Assembly: GCA_016218725.1 (NCBI GenBank)
Contig: JACRDB010000027.1
Span: forward strand, 19,911-83,910
Direction of reading: 5' to 3'
Length of the DNA: 64,000 nucleotides
Source: Deltaproteobacteria bacterium
GTDB taxonomy: Bacteria > Myxococcota_A > Polyangia > Polyangiales > Ga0077539
The notes below the pieces were generated by a model. The model was not told the origin of the DNA, searched no databases, and saw only the letters and a list, made by a program, of their open reading frames with translations. The position numbers were made by a program, and so were the translations under genes. The stretch's first letter is position 1. Each line of letters opens with the position of its first letter. Below are positions 8,987 to 16,645 of the stretch, in pieces.

Positions 8987-9901
8987 TCAGCCCGGCGAGC
9001 CCCAGTAGTACGTGACGGCGATGGAGCCGGCGAAGATCTCGCCGAAGGAGTGGTTGGGACCCACGGTGGTCCCGAGGCCGAAGGCCGACTGGGAGAACTC
9101 CGTCGGGATGCTGGTGGCGCGCGGCACCACGCGCTGCGTGGCGCTGCGGAACCGGAGCTGGAGCCCGAAGCGCGCCGTGAGGGACACCTGCGGCATCCCG
9201 AGGAACCCGAGGTGCACCTCCGCCTGGGCGTTGCCGCCCATGGTCAGGATCAGCGCGTTGGAGGACTCGTCCCGGGCGTCCATGGCCGTGGACCCGCGGG
9301 TGATGCTCGCCGAGGCGAAATGGAACGCCAGGAACGGGGCGAGCTGGATGTTCACGTGCTTGGCCTCGGCCAGCATCAGCGGGACGCCGAACTGGAACCC
9401 GACGCCGAAGAACCCGGGGTCGTCGTCCGTGTCCGTGCGGGTGCCCGACCCCTCCGGCCGGGTGAAGCTCCGCGTGCCGCTGGAGAGCCCGAAGGCTAGG
9501 CCGCCCTCGATGCCTAGCTGGTTGTTCACCCAGTACCGGATGCCCACGGTCTGGAGCGTGGCGCTGCCCGAGCCGCCCATCATCATCATGCCGGTGGGCG
9601 GGGGCACCGTGCCCGAGCCCTGGGAGCCCGAGTCGTACGTGGGCAGGCCGTTGCCGCCGCCGGCCAGCACGGCCACCGTGGTCGCGCCGAAGTACGTGAG
9701 GCCGAGGCGCCCCACCACCCGCGAGTGGTCCGTGGGCCCGGCGGTGCTCGTGATGGATTCCCCACCACCACCACCGCCGCTGGACCCCGACGAGCTTCCG
9801 CCCGACGGAGGCGTCTGCCCCATGCCCATGTCCTGGGCGCCCGCCGACGCGGTCCCCACCAGCAAGGCCATCCCCAACGAAAGCGAGAGAGTCGTGCGCA
9901 T
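8987..9901 (-). CDS. Exported outer-membrane beta-barrel-like protein
   Basis: A 304-residue exported protein. The ATG at 9901 gives a clean signal peptide (MRTTLSLSLGMALLVGTASA) with an Ala-x-Ala cleavage site. A Gly/Ser-rich low-complexity segment follows at about 30-50. The rest alternates hydrophobic and polar residues in barrel-like strands (for example GIRYWVNNQLGIEGGLAFGL and FFGVGFQFGVPLML), and the protein ends in AVTYYWGSPG, an aromatic-rich end typical of outer-membrane barrels. No specific family could be assigned. The region between it and envC is discussed separately. Confidence 0.75.
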   Translation of the reverse strand: MRTTLSLSLGMALLVGTASAGAQDMGMGQTPPSGGSSSGSSGGGGGGESITSTAGPTDHSRVVGRLGLTYFGATTVAVLAGGGNGLPTYDSGSQGSGTVPPPTGMMMMGGSGSATLQTVGIRYWVNNQLGIEGGLAFGLSSGTRSFTRPEGSGTRTDTDDDPGFFGVGFQFGVPLMLAEAKHVNIQLAPFLAFHFASASITRGSTAMDARDESSNALILTMGGNAQAEVHLGFLGMPQVSLTARFGLQLRFRSATQRVVPRATSIPTEFSQSAFGLGTTVGPNHSFGEIFAGSIAVTYYWGSPG

Positions 9902-10027
9902 ATCCCTTGTCACCTGTGGCTGCCCTTCCGTAGGAGCTTTGCGCGCGGCCCCGCGCAGCCGATGGGCCATTCGCAGCGCACCCGTCTAACAACACCCCCC
10001 GAAGCCCGTCAAGGCAGCGGGGACCGA

Positions 10028-10046
10028 TTGTCCCCCAGAGGGACAA
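10028..10046. terminator. Short hairpin between envC and an outer-membrane protein gene
   Basis: A perfect 7-bp stem (TTGTCCC pairing with GGGACAA) encloses a 5-nt loop. It lies 23 bp beyond the stop of the minus-strand ftsE-ftsX-envC operon and upstream of the next minus-strand gene. The plus-strand side is followed by a T-rich run, but the minus-strand side is not, so as a minus-strand terminator it would be weak. It might instead be a regulatory hairpin in the leader of the outer-membrane protein gene. Confidence 0.4.
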
Positions 10047-10068
10047 GAACTACTTTCTTTTCAATAAG

Positions 10069-11040
10069 TTACAATCCAAGCCAGGGCACCGGATCCAGGG
10101 TCTCGCTGCCCCTGCGGACCTCGAAGTACACCATCGGACCGCGGCCGCCCTCGTCCCCGACGGACCCTATGGGCTGCGAGACCTCGAGCTCCTGGCCCAC
10201 CCGGACGTCGATGCGCCCGAGGTTGGCGCACACCGTGTAGTAGTGGTCGCCGTGCTCCAGGATCACGATCTGGCCGTAGGCGCCGTACCGATCGGCGAAG
10301 GCCACCCGGCCGCCGTACACCGCCCTCACCGGCGCGCCCTGCGCCGTGGAGATCTCCACGCCGGGGCCCTCGGCGCCCTCGCGCCAGGCGCGGCGTACCT
10401 CGGCCCGGCCCGCCACGGGGAAGAGCAGCCGCCCGAAGCTCGCGGCGAAGCCGTCCGGGGCGACCATCCCCGCGGCGCCGCCGTACACCGTGAGCCCCGG
10501 CGCCGCGGGCACCTGGGGCGCCCCGGGGAGGCCCGCTTGGACCACCAGCAGGGACCGCTGCGCCGCGTCGAGCTGCGACCGGTGCGCGCGGGCGGCCTCC
10601 AGGAGCCCGCGGACGCGCGCCTTGTCGGCGTCCAGGGTGCCCGCCCGGCGCTCCACCTGCGAGAGCTCTCGGAGCGTCTCCCGCAGGGCGCGGCGCAGCC
10701 TCTCGGCGCGGGCGGCGTGCTCCAGGAGCACCTCGGGGCCTCCGCGAAGGGCCAGGGCGTCGCCCTGGGCGAGGTGGTAGAGCCAGCGGGCCTCGCTCCG
10801 GGCCCGGGTCCGCAGGAGGTTCCTCCGGGGCTCCAGGGTCACCGTGTCGGCGTCGAGCCGTTGGGCCTCGGACTCCAGGCGAGAGACCTCGCCCGTGGCG
10901 GCCTCCAGGTCCGCGTTGGTGGCGGCCAGGGCCAGCCTGGGGTCTCGCAGCGGGGCCATCGGAGGGCTCCCTAGCTGCTGGGCCTCCAGGGCGCCCGGCC
11001 CGAGGGCGCCCAGGGCCACCACCACCACGAGCCGTCTCAT
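10069..11040 (-). CDS. envC: EnvC-like amidase activator with degenerate LytM domain
   Basis: A 323-residue exported protein: signal peptide (1-20), long coiled coil (about 30-190) and C-terminal LytM/M23 domain (about 215-323). The fold is intact (ILEHGDHYYTVCANLG, GPMVYFEVRRG), but the catalytic histidine of the usual YAHL motif is replaced (CANL) and HFE is replaced by YFE. The ending DPVPWLGL closely resembles E. coli EnvC, which has a catalytically dead LytM domain and activates amidases AmiA/AmiB when recruited by FtsEX. Its ATG overlaps the ftsX stop (ATGA), so translation is coupled. Position and degeneracy together make the EnvC assignment strong. It is predicted to be periplasmic and to act at the septum. 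Confidence 0.93.
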   Translation of the reverse strand: MRRLVVVVALGALGPGALEAQQLGSPPMAPLRDPRLALAATNADLEAATGEVSRLESEAQRLDADTVTLEPRRNLLRTRARSEARWLYHLAQGDALALRGGPEVLLEHAARAERLRRALRETLRELSQVERRAGTLDADKARVRGLLEAARAHRSQLDAAQRSLLVVQAGLPGAPQVPAAPGLTVYGGAAGMVAPDGFAASFGRLLFPVAGRAEVRRAWREGAEGPGVEISTAQGAPVRAVYGGRVAFADRYGAYGQIVILEHGDHYYTVCANLGRIDVRVGQELEVSQPIGSVGDEGGRGPMVYFEVRRGSETLDPVPWLGL

Positions 11041-11906
11041 GTGGGCGCTCCGTTCAACCCGCGCTGGAGGGCCGCGGCGCTCCCGAGGGCGCCCAGGGCG
11101 CCGCCCCCGGTGAGGAGCCCGAGCACCACCCACCCGGAGAGAAACACCGGGCGCACGCCCAGGGCGAGGCCCAGGGTCTGATCGAACTGGTACCGGAACC
11201 CGAAGAAGAACACCCCCAGGAGGGTGACCGCCGCGAGGGCGCCGAAGACCCCGAGGAAGGCCCCCTCCAACAGAAAGGGCGCGCGCACGTAACCCGGCGA
11301 GGCCCCCACGAGGCGCAGCACCTCGATCTCCCTGCCGCGGCTCTGGAGGCTCATGCGCACGGTGTTGCTCACCACGGCGAAGACGCACACCAGCACCCCC
11401 AGGGCGAGGAAGCCCGCCGCGGCGCGGCCGCCGGTGAGCATCGCCCGGAGGCGGTCGGTGAAGCCCCGGTAGGTCTCCACGCCGGTGACCGTGGGGAGCC
11501 TGCGCACGCGGTCGGCCACGGCGCCGAGGCGCGAGGGGGTCATCGCCGCGGGCACCAGGCGCAGCTCGATGGTGGCCGGGAAGAGGTCCACCGGCGCGTC
11601 GGCCAGGGCGTCGTCGCCGTGGCCCAGGGAGGCCCGGGCGTCCGCCGGGGAGACGTACCGGGCGCTCTCGACCTCGGGGAGCGCGGCCAGGGCGCTGCGG
11701 AGGGCCTCGACGCCGGAGCCCGAGGCGCCGTCGGCCAGGTACACGGTCATGCGCACCGGGGCGCCCCAGCGGCGCACCATGGCCCCGGCGTTCTCCACCA
11801 GGAGCAGCGCCCCGGCCATGCAGAACAGCGCCAGCGCCACGGTGGCCACGGAGAGGAGCTGCGTCCCCAGGGACTGACGGATGCCACGAAGCGCGCGAGA
11901 GAACAT
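11037..11906 (-). CDS. ftsX: Cell division protein FtsX
   Basis: The 289-residue permease-like subunit of the FtsEX complex, which transmits ATP hydrolysis to periplasmic murein-hydrolase activators during cell division. There are four transmembrane segments: one near residues 18-42, a periplasmic domain (about 50-165), then three C-terminal helices (about 168-190, 215-240 and 255-280). The family signature between TM2 and TM3 is visible as SRGREIEVLRLVGASPGYV. The length is typical. It starts 27 bp after ftsE and overlaps envC by four bases. Confidence 0.96.
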   Translation of the reverse strand: MFSRALRGIRQSLGTQLLSVATVALALFCMAGALLLVENAGAMVRRWGAPVRMTVYLADGASGSGVEALRSALAALPEVESARYVSPADARASLGHGDDALADAPVDLFPATIELRLVPAAMTPSRLGAVADRVRRLPTVTGVETYRGFTDRLRAMLTGGRAAAGFLALGVLVCVFAVVSNTVRMSLQSRGREIEVLRLVGASPGYVRAPFLLEGAFLGVFGALAAVTLLGVFFFGFRYQFDQTLGLALGVRPVFLSGWVVLGLLTGGGALGALGSAAALQRGLNGAPT

Positions 11907-11933
11907 CGAAACGGTCCTTCCTGTGCGTGCAGG

Positions 11934-12782
11934 TCAGTGCAGCGGGGCCTCGAGGAGCTCATCGTCCCGTACGTCGATGTCGACGCCATGGTCCGGTCCC
12001 AGGGTGCCCCCGAGGGCGCCGCCCAGGGCCGAGAGCCCCGCCCGGGCCTCGATGGCGCGGCCGTCGTCCAGCACGATGAGCCTCCGCGGGGTGACCTCCA
12101 GCAGCGAGCGGTCGTGGGTGGCGAAGAGCACCGTGGTGCCGCCCTCGTGGATCTCCTCGAAGAGCCCGAGGATGTCCAGGGCCAGCACCGGGTCGAGGTT
12201 CCCCGTGGGCTCGTCCGCCAGCACGATGGCGGGCTCCGTCACGATGGCCCGGGCGATGCTCACCCGCTGCTGCTCGCCGCCGGAGAGCACGCCCGCGAGG
12301 TCCTCACCGCGGCCGTCGAGGCCCACCCGCTCCAGGGCCAGGGCCACCCGGGAGCGCACCACCCGGGGGGACAGCCCCATCACCTCCAGGGCCACGGCGA
12401 CGTTCTGGGACACGGTCCAGTACGGCACCAGGCGGAAGTCCTGGAAGACCACCCCGATGTTGCGCCGCAGGTGGGGGATGCTCTCGTCCGTGAGCCTGGC
12501 CACGTCCCGGCCACAAAAGAGAATGCGCCCCTCGTCCACGGTCTCCGCGCGGTACACCAGCCGCAGGAGCGTGCTCTTGCCCGCCCCCGAGGGGCCCGTG
12601 ATGAACACGAACTCCCCTCGCTCCACCGTGAGGTCCACCCTGCGCAAGACCGGGGCGTCCGCGCGGTAGACCTTCATCACGCCCTCCAGCACAAGAATCG
12701 GCTTGTGCGAGGCAGAGCGGTCAAAATGTCCCTCTGGACGGAAGTGCGGTCGGAACGCCGTGGAGACCCTTGAGCGACCCAT
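11934..12782 (-). CDS. ftsE: Cell division ATP-binding protein FtsE
   Basis: An ABC ATPase with Walker A (GPSGAGKST), the Q loop (VFQDF), signature SGGEQQRVSIARA, Walker B (IVLADEP) and H-loop (FATHD). It hydrolyses ATP on the cytoplasmic side of FtsX. A C-terminal acidic tail of about 50 residues beyond the usual end is an extension relative to E. coli FtsE. The start is uncertain: the core begins about 28 residues after the ATG at 12782, and the frame is open further up to 12812. It is the first gene of ftsE-ftsX-envC. Confidence 0.95.
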   Translation of the reverse strand: MGRSRVSTAFRPHFRPEGHFDRSASHKPILVLEGVMKVYRADAPVLRRVDLTVERGEFVFITGPSGAGKSTLLRLVYRAETVDEGRILFCGRDVARLTDESIPHLRRNIGVVFQDFRLVPYWTVSQNVAVALEVMGLSPRVVRSRVALALERVGLDGRGEDLAGVLSGGEQQRVSIARAIVTEPAIVLADEPTGNLDPVLALDILGLFEEIHEGGTTVLFATHDRSLLEVTPRRLIVLDDGRAIEARAGLSALGGALGGTLGPDHGVDIDVRDDELLEAPLH

Positions 12783-12818
12783 ACAGCCGCTGCGTACCCC
12801 GCCCGAGGGCACCGGCGC

Positions 12819-12841
12819 AAAAAACGGACAAGCCCGCGGCT
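12819..12841 (-). terminator. Candidate terminator after the PPC-like lipoprotein gene
   Basis: Reading the minus strand past the lipoprotein stop, a short G+C-rich hairpin (AGCC-GCG-GGCT) is followed within six bases by a run of six T residues (A6 on the plus strand at 12819-12824). The stem is only about 4 bp, so the call rests mainly on the T run. It would separate the lipoprotein gene from ftsE. Confidence 0.4.
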
Positions 12842-13904
12842 ACGGCCTCCGCACCCCCGGCGCCCCTGGGAGCACCCGCACGGGCCCCCTGCGGGGCGGA
12901 GGCCGCACCGCTCCCGGGGCCTGGGCGTCCGGGGTCACAGCTCCCTGGGCGCCCGCGTCGGTTGTGGGGTCGGGGGTCGCCGCGGCGGCCGTGGGCGCGG
13001 CGGGGTCCGTGGCGATTTCCGCCACGAGGTCGGGCAGGAAGGTCGCCTGGAGCGCGAAGCTCCCCTGGCCCTGGGCGCTGTAGCTGTCCACCACGACGTA
13101 GTACGTGCCGGGCTGAACGTGAGTCTGCACCTGCGAGTGGCGGGTGTCACCGTGGTCGTCGTTGCAGCCGAGGACCTCGTGGCCCTGGGCGCAGCCCGCG
13201 CGCAGCTCCAGGATGAGATCGAACTGTGCGCTCAGCTGGAGCGTGAGGGTGCCCGCGACGGGGGCCTCGACGCGGTAGACCATGTCCCCTCCGGGGCCAC
13301 GGGAGCCGCAGGTGACCGCCGCGGTGCGCACGCTCGGGTCCAGGAGGCCCTCGACCACCTCGGCCCCGAGGAGCGGCGCCGCGGCGCAGCGAGGGCCCAT
13401 CCCGGGCGTGTCCTGCTGGGAGGCGGGCTGCGACGGGTCCACCGCGACGGCGGTCTCCGTGGCGCGAGACACGGCGAGGGAGAAGCTCCCCTCGTTCTCG
13501 CGGTAGCCGTCCACCACCACGGTGTACGAGGCCCCGCCCTCCAGGTCGAGCTCCAGGCGGGAGCTGGCGGTGGACTGGAAATCGTCGTTGCAGCCGAGCT
13601 CGTTGTCGCCCTGGTAGACGGCCAGCACGGCGTCATACTGGCTGTTGCTGTGGAAGCGGTAGCGGCCCGTCTCCGGCGGGACGAAGCTGTACTCCACGTC
13701 CCCGGCGCTGGAGCTGCCGCAGCGGGGGCTGCGCGAGTCCCCGGCCCCGCGGGTGGAGCCCGAGACGGTCTGGTCCAGCGCCAGGGAGCCCGTGGCTGCG
13801 CCCGCCCGGAGCTGCAGGAGCGCGTACAGCACCGGCGAGCACCCGCCGAGGGTGGCGACCGCGGCGAGCGCCGCGAGCCTCGGGGCCTTCCAGGGTCTCC
13901 GCAT
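12840..13904 (-). CDS. Lipoprotein with two PPC-like domains
   Basis: A 354-residue predicted lipoprotein. The ATG at 13904 gives a signal peptide ending at lipobox LGGC. Two related beta-sandwich domains follow (about 45-145 and 170-280). Each has the pattern of bacterial pre-peptidase C-terminal (PPC) domains: a turn with YDAVLAVYQG or FDLILELRAG, then GCNDD, then a strand such as SYTVVVDGY or TYYVVVDSY. The C-terminus is Ala/Pro/Thr-rich and then Arg/Pro-rich. PPC domains are secreted-protein accessory modules; no catalytic domain is present. It lies upstream of ftsE on the same strand, with a possible weak terminator between. Confidence 0.8.
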   Translation of the reverse strand: MRRPWKAPRLAALAAVATLGGCSPVLYALLQLRAGAATGSLALDQTVSGSTRGAGDSRSPRCGSSSAGDVEYSFVPPETGRYRFHSNSQYDAVLAVYQGDNELGCNDDFQSTASSRLELDLEGGASYTVVVDGYRENEGSFSLAVSRATETAVAVDPSQPASQQDTPGMGPRCAAAPLLGAEVVEGLLDPSVRTAAVTCGSRGPGGDMVYRVEAPVAGTLTLQLSAQFDLILELRAGCAQGHEVLGCNDDHGDTRHSQVQTHVQPGTYYVVVDSYSAQGQGSFALQATFLPDLVAEIATDPAAPTAAAATPDPTTDAGAQGAVTPDAQAPGAVRPPPRRGPVRVLPGAPGVRRP

Positions 13905-13952
13905 GGCCCCGGAGCGTACCACCGACGGGCGCCCGCCCGAAGGGCCGCGCGC

Positions 13953-15617
13953 TCACAGCACCAGCTTGCGGACCTTCGGGCGCAGGGCCGCCGCGGCGGC
14001 GTCCACCGCGTGCCGCGAGGCGTTGTTGCGGGCCAGCACCAGCCACGCCTCGGGGTGCCAGGCGGCCACCTGCCCGAGGGCCCGCAGCCCCTCGTCGCCC
14101 AGGTTGTTGCGCCCGAGGTCCAGCCGCAGGAGGCGCCTGGGAAGCCCCGAGGACGCCAGCGCCGCGCCCGCCGAGGCGTCCAGGGCGTTGTCCGCCAGGG
14201 ACAGCCACTGGAGCGACGCCAGGGCGCCGGTGACCGAGAGCTCCCGCACCCCCGCGGCGCCCACGCGGTTGTCCTCCAGGTCCAGGCGCTGGAGCCCCGC
14301 CAGCGCGGGCGCCCGCGCCAGCGCCGCGGCCCCCGACGGCCCCAGGCCCACCCCCCGGAGGGACAGCGACGCCACCGTGGCCAGCCTCGGGCACTGCACC
14401 AGGAGCCCCACGCCCTGGTTCCCGAGGGCCACGCCCGACACCTGCAGCTCCACCAGGTTCGCCAGCTCCGGCAGCGTCACCACGTCGAGGATCCCGTCGG
14501 CGTCGTGCCCCGAGCGCTGGAACACCAGCGCCCACCATCGCCCCGCGAGGCCCTCGGGCTCCGCCTGCGCGGCCGCCTCGTCCCCGGGGCGCGAGCCCTG
14601 GAGCCGCACCGCGTCGCGCACCCATTTCGCGCCGCGGAGGAGCCCCTCGCGCAACGTCTGGGCGTCCATTCCCGGGGGGATTCGCAGCGAGCACGCCGGC
14701 GCCACGGCCCCCTGGAGCGCCGCCTGGAGCTCCTCCGCGTTGGCGTAGCGACGGTCCGGGTCGCGCTCCAGCGCCCGCCGGAGGACATTCCACACCGCCG
14801 GGGTCACGCCGCCCACCCCCGCCAGGCTCGGGATCGCCTCGGAGGTGATCCGCTGGAGCACCGCCCGGGGCGCGGAGTCTTCGCCCTCGAAGGGCGTCGC
14901 GCCCGAGAGGAGCTCGTACAAGATCACCCCGAGGGCCCAGACGTCCCCGCGGGCGTCCACCACCGACGCGCTCGTGAACGCCTCCGGCGGCATGTACAGG
15001 GGCGTGCCCAGGAGCTCATGGGTGGGCGTCACCCGCGCGTCCGCGAGCTGCGCCACGCCAAAATCAAGCACCTTGGGCACCACCGCCCCGCCGCGACGGT
15101 CCAGGAAGATGTTGTCGGGCTTCAGGTCCCGGTGCACGATCCCCAGCGCGTGGGCGCACGCCATCGCGTCCAGCACGGGCCCCAGGAGCGCCATCGCGCG
15201 CCCGACGTCCACCCGCCGCAGTGGCTCGATCTCCACGTGCTGCGTGAGCGTCTCGCCCTCCAGGAGCTCCTGCACCAGGTACAGCTCCCCGGAGGTAGGG
15301 TCCCGACCTACATCGTAGCTCTCGATGACGTTCGGGTGGTGCTGACCGTTTCGCAGGACGCGGTTGGAGGCCATGGCCTCGCGCACGAAGCGCCGCGCCT
15401 GGGCCTCTTCCGCGGCGTGGCCGTGAAACACCTTCAGGGCCACGGCGCGGCCGCTGAGGGTGTTTGCGGCGCGGAACACGCTCCCGGAGGCGCCCACGCC
15501 GAGCACGTCCTCCAGGCGGTATTTCCCGTCCAGGACCTGCCCCAGGCGCCGCCGGGCGGCGTCCTGGAGGTCCTTGCGTGCCGACCGACTCACCGTGGAC
15601 AGTGTACAATCTCCCAC
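13953..15617 (-). CDS. Ser/Thr protein kinase with C-terminal leucine-rich repeats
   Basis: A 554-residue protein with a complete kinase domain (about 30-300): Gly-rich loop GVGASGSVF, VAIK-like Lys in VALKVFHG, catalytic loop HRDLKPDN, DFG in KVLDFGVAQ, and MPPE in place of APE. Residues about 375-550 form ribonuclease-inhibitor-type leucine-rich repeats (for example LQRLDLEDNRVGAAG and LLRLDLGRNNLGDEG). No transmembrane helix is evident, so it is probably cytosolic, with the repeats acting as a protein-binding module. The GTG start at 15617 lies only eight bases from the ATG of the divergent hydrolase, which is unusually close. An internal GTG at 15593 is an alternative. Confidence 0.9.
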   Translation of the reverse strand: MGDCTLSTVSRSARKDLQDAARRRLGQVLDGKYRLEDVLGVGASGSVFRAANTLSGRAVALKVFHGHAAEEAQARRFVREAMASNRVLRNGQHHPNVIESYDVGRDPTSGELYLVQELLEGETLTQHVEIEPLRRVDVGRAMALLGPVLDAMACAHALGIVHRDLKPDNIFLDRRGGAVVPKVLDFGVAQLADARVTPTHELLGTPLYMPPEAFTSASVVDARGDVWALGVILYELLSGATPFEGEDSAPRAVLQRITSEAIPSLAGVGGVTPAVWNVLRRALERDPDRRYANAEELQAALQGAVAPACSLRIPPGMDAQTLREGLLRGAKWVRDAVRLQGSRPGDEAAAQAEPEGLAGRWWALVFQRSGHDADGILDVVTLPELANLVELQVSGVALGNQGVGLLVQCPRLATVASLSLRGVGLGPSGAAALARAPALAGLQRLDLEDNRVGAAGVRELSVTGALASLQWLSLADNALDASAGAALASSGLPRRLLRLDLGRNNLGDEGLRALGQVAAWHPEAWLVLARNNASRHAVDAAAAALRPKVRKLVL

Positions 15618-15625
15618 CGGGGACC

Positions 15626-16462
15626 ATGAAGCAGAAGTTCCGTCGACGCATGGCCCTGGCGCTCGGGGCGCTCGTGGGCGCGTGGCTCCTGGGCTCCGGG
15701 CTCCTGGGCTATGTTGTCACCCGGCCGAACCCCGGGGACCCGGAGACCCCCGCTGGGGCGGTGGCCGTCTGGATCCCCTCCCAGGATGGGGTGCGCGTCA
15801 GGGCCTGGCGCTTTGCCGCGCCGGGCGCCTGGGGCACCGTGGTGGTGGGCCACGGGTACCGCTGCGACCGCTCGCAGCTCGCGATGGTGGCGCCGCACCT
15901 TGCGCGCCGGGGGTTGCGCACGGTGACCTTTGACTTCCGCGGGCACGGCGCCACCGAGGGCCACGCGGACCGGATCACCTTCGGGGCGCGGGAGCACCGG
16001 GACGTGGCGCCGGTGCTCGCCTGGGCCCGCGCGCTGCCGGGGCCCGTCGGGTACCTCGGCTTCTCCATGGGCGCCGCGGGGTACGTCCTCTCCGGCGTCG
16101 AGGCCGACGCCGCGGTGCTGGACTCGCCCTTCGACGTGCTCTCCCACGCGCTGTCGGCGCGGCTCTGGAGCCTGTACGTGCCGCCCGTCCTGGGGCTGCC
16201 GGGCATGGCCGTGGTGTCCCTCCGCGCAGGCGAGAGCGTCTGGGGCGTGGCGCCCGTGCGCCGCGCGGGCGCCCTCCGGAGGCCCACGCTCTTCGTCTTC
16301 GCGGGCCACGACCACTGGGTCTCCAGGGCCTCCCAGGACGCCTGGCGCCGGAGCCTCGCGCCCGGGTCCCTCGTGCAGGACTACCCAGACCTCGGCCACG
16401 GGGACCACTTCACCGGCGCGTGGATGGCGCGCGTCACGAGCTTCCTCGCGGAGGCGCTTTAG
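15626..16462 (+). CDS. Alpha/beta hydrolase, membrane-anchored
   Basis: A 278-residue protein with an N-terminal hydrophobic signal anchor (about 9-30). Next is an alpha/beta-hydrolase domain with a GHGYRC-type oxyanion region, nucleophile elbow GFSMG (near 152), and a C-terminal catalytic His in LGHGDHF (near 262). DFRGHG precedes the elbow, as in serine hydrolases of the BAAT/prolyl-oligopeptidase type. The substrate is unknown. GGGGA at 15619-15623 sits close before ATG 15626. Its stop codon TAG overlaps the left arm of the long dyad element, which may terminate its transcript. Confidence 0.83.
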   Translation: MKQKFRRRMALALGALVGAWLLGSGLLGYVVTRPNPGDPETPAGAVAVWIPSQDGVRVRAWRFAAPGAWGTVVVGHGYRCDRSQLAMVAPHLARRGLRTVTFDFRGHGATEGHADRITFGAREHRDVAPVLAWARALPGPVGYLGFSMGAAGYVLSGVEADAAVLDSPFDVLSHALSARLWSLYVPPVLGLPGMAVVSLRAGESVWGVAPVRRAGALRRPTLFVFAGHDHWVSRASQDAWRRSLAPGSLVQDYPDLGHGDHFTGAWMARVTSFLAEAL

Positions 16463-16642
16463 GACCCGCGGGAGAAGAACTCCAGGTTTCGCGCCCGTCC
16501 CGGCGTGGCGACCTGCGAGCGCGCCCGGAGCGCGCGACCGAGGCGTACCTCCTGGTACGCCGCAGGAAGCGCGCGAGGACGTAAGCCGCAGGGCGCCCGA
16601 CGGGCGGGATGCGAAACCTGGAGTTCTTCTCCCGCGGGTCCT
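16461..16642. repeat. 182-bp dyad-symmetric element with perfect 32-bp terminal inverted repeats
   Basis: The element fills the space between two convergent genes, from the last bases of the hydrolase stop to 3 bp before the lipoprotein stop. Its outer arms (16461-16492 and 16611-16642) are perfect 32-bp inverted repeats. A 7-bp inverted repeat around a TCCT loop (16543-16549 and 16554-16560) has exactly the same centre (16551.5). Between them the arms pair imperfectly, with matching blocks such as GGCGACCTGCG against GGCGCCCTGCG. The whole element can fold into one long hairpin. It could be a bidirectional terminator, a REP/MITE-like element or a structured RNA. No target-site duplication is evident. 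Confidence 0.85.
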
Positions 16643-16645
16643 TGG

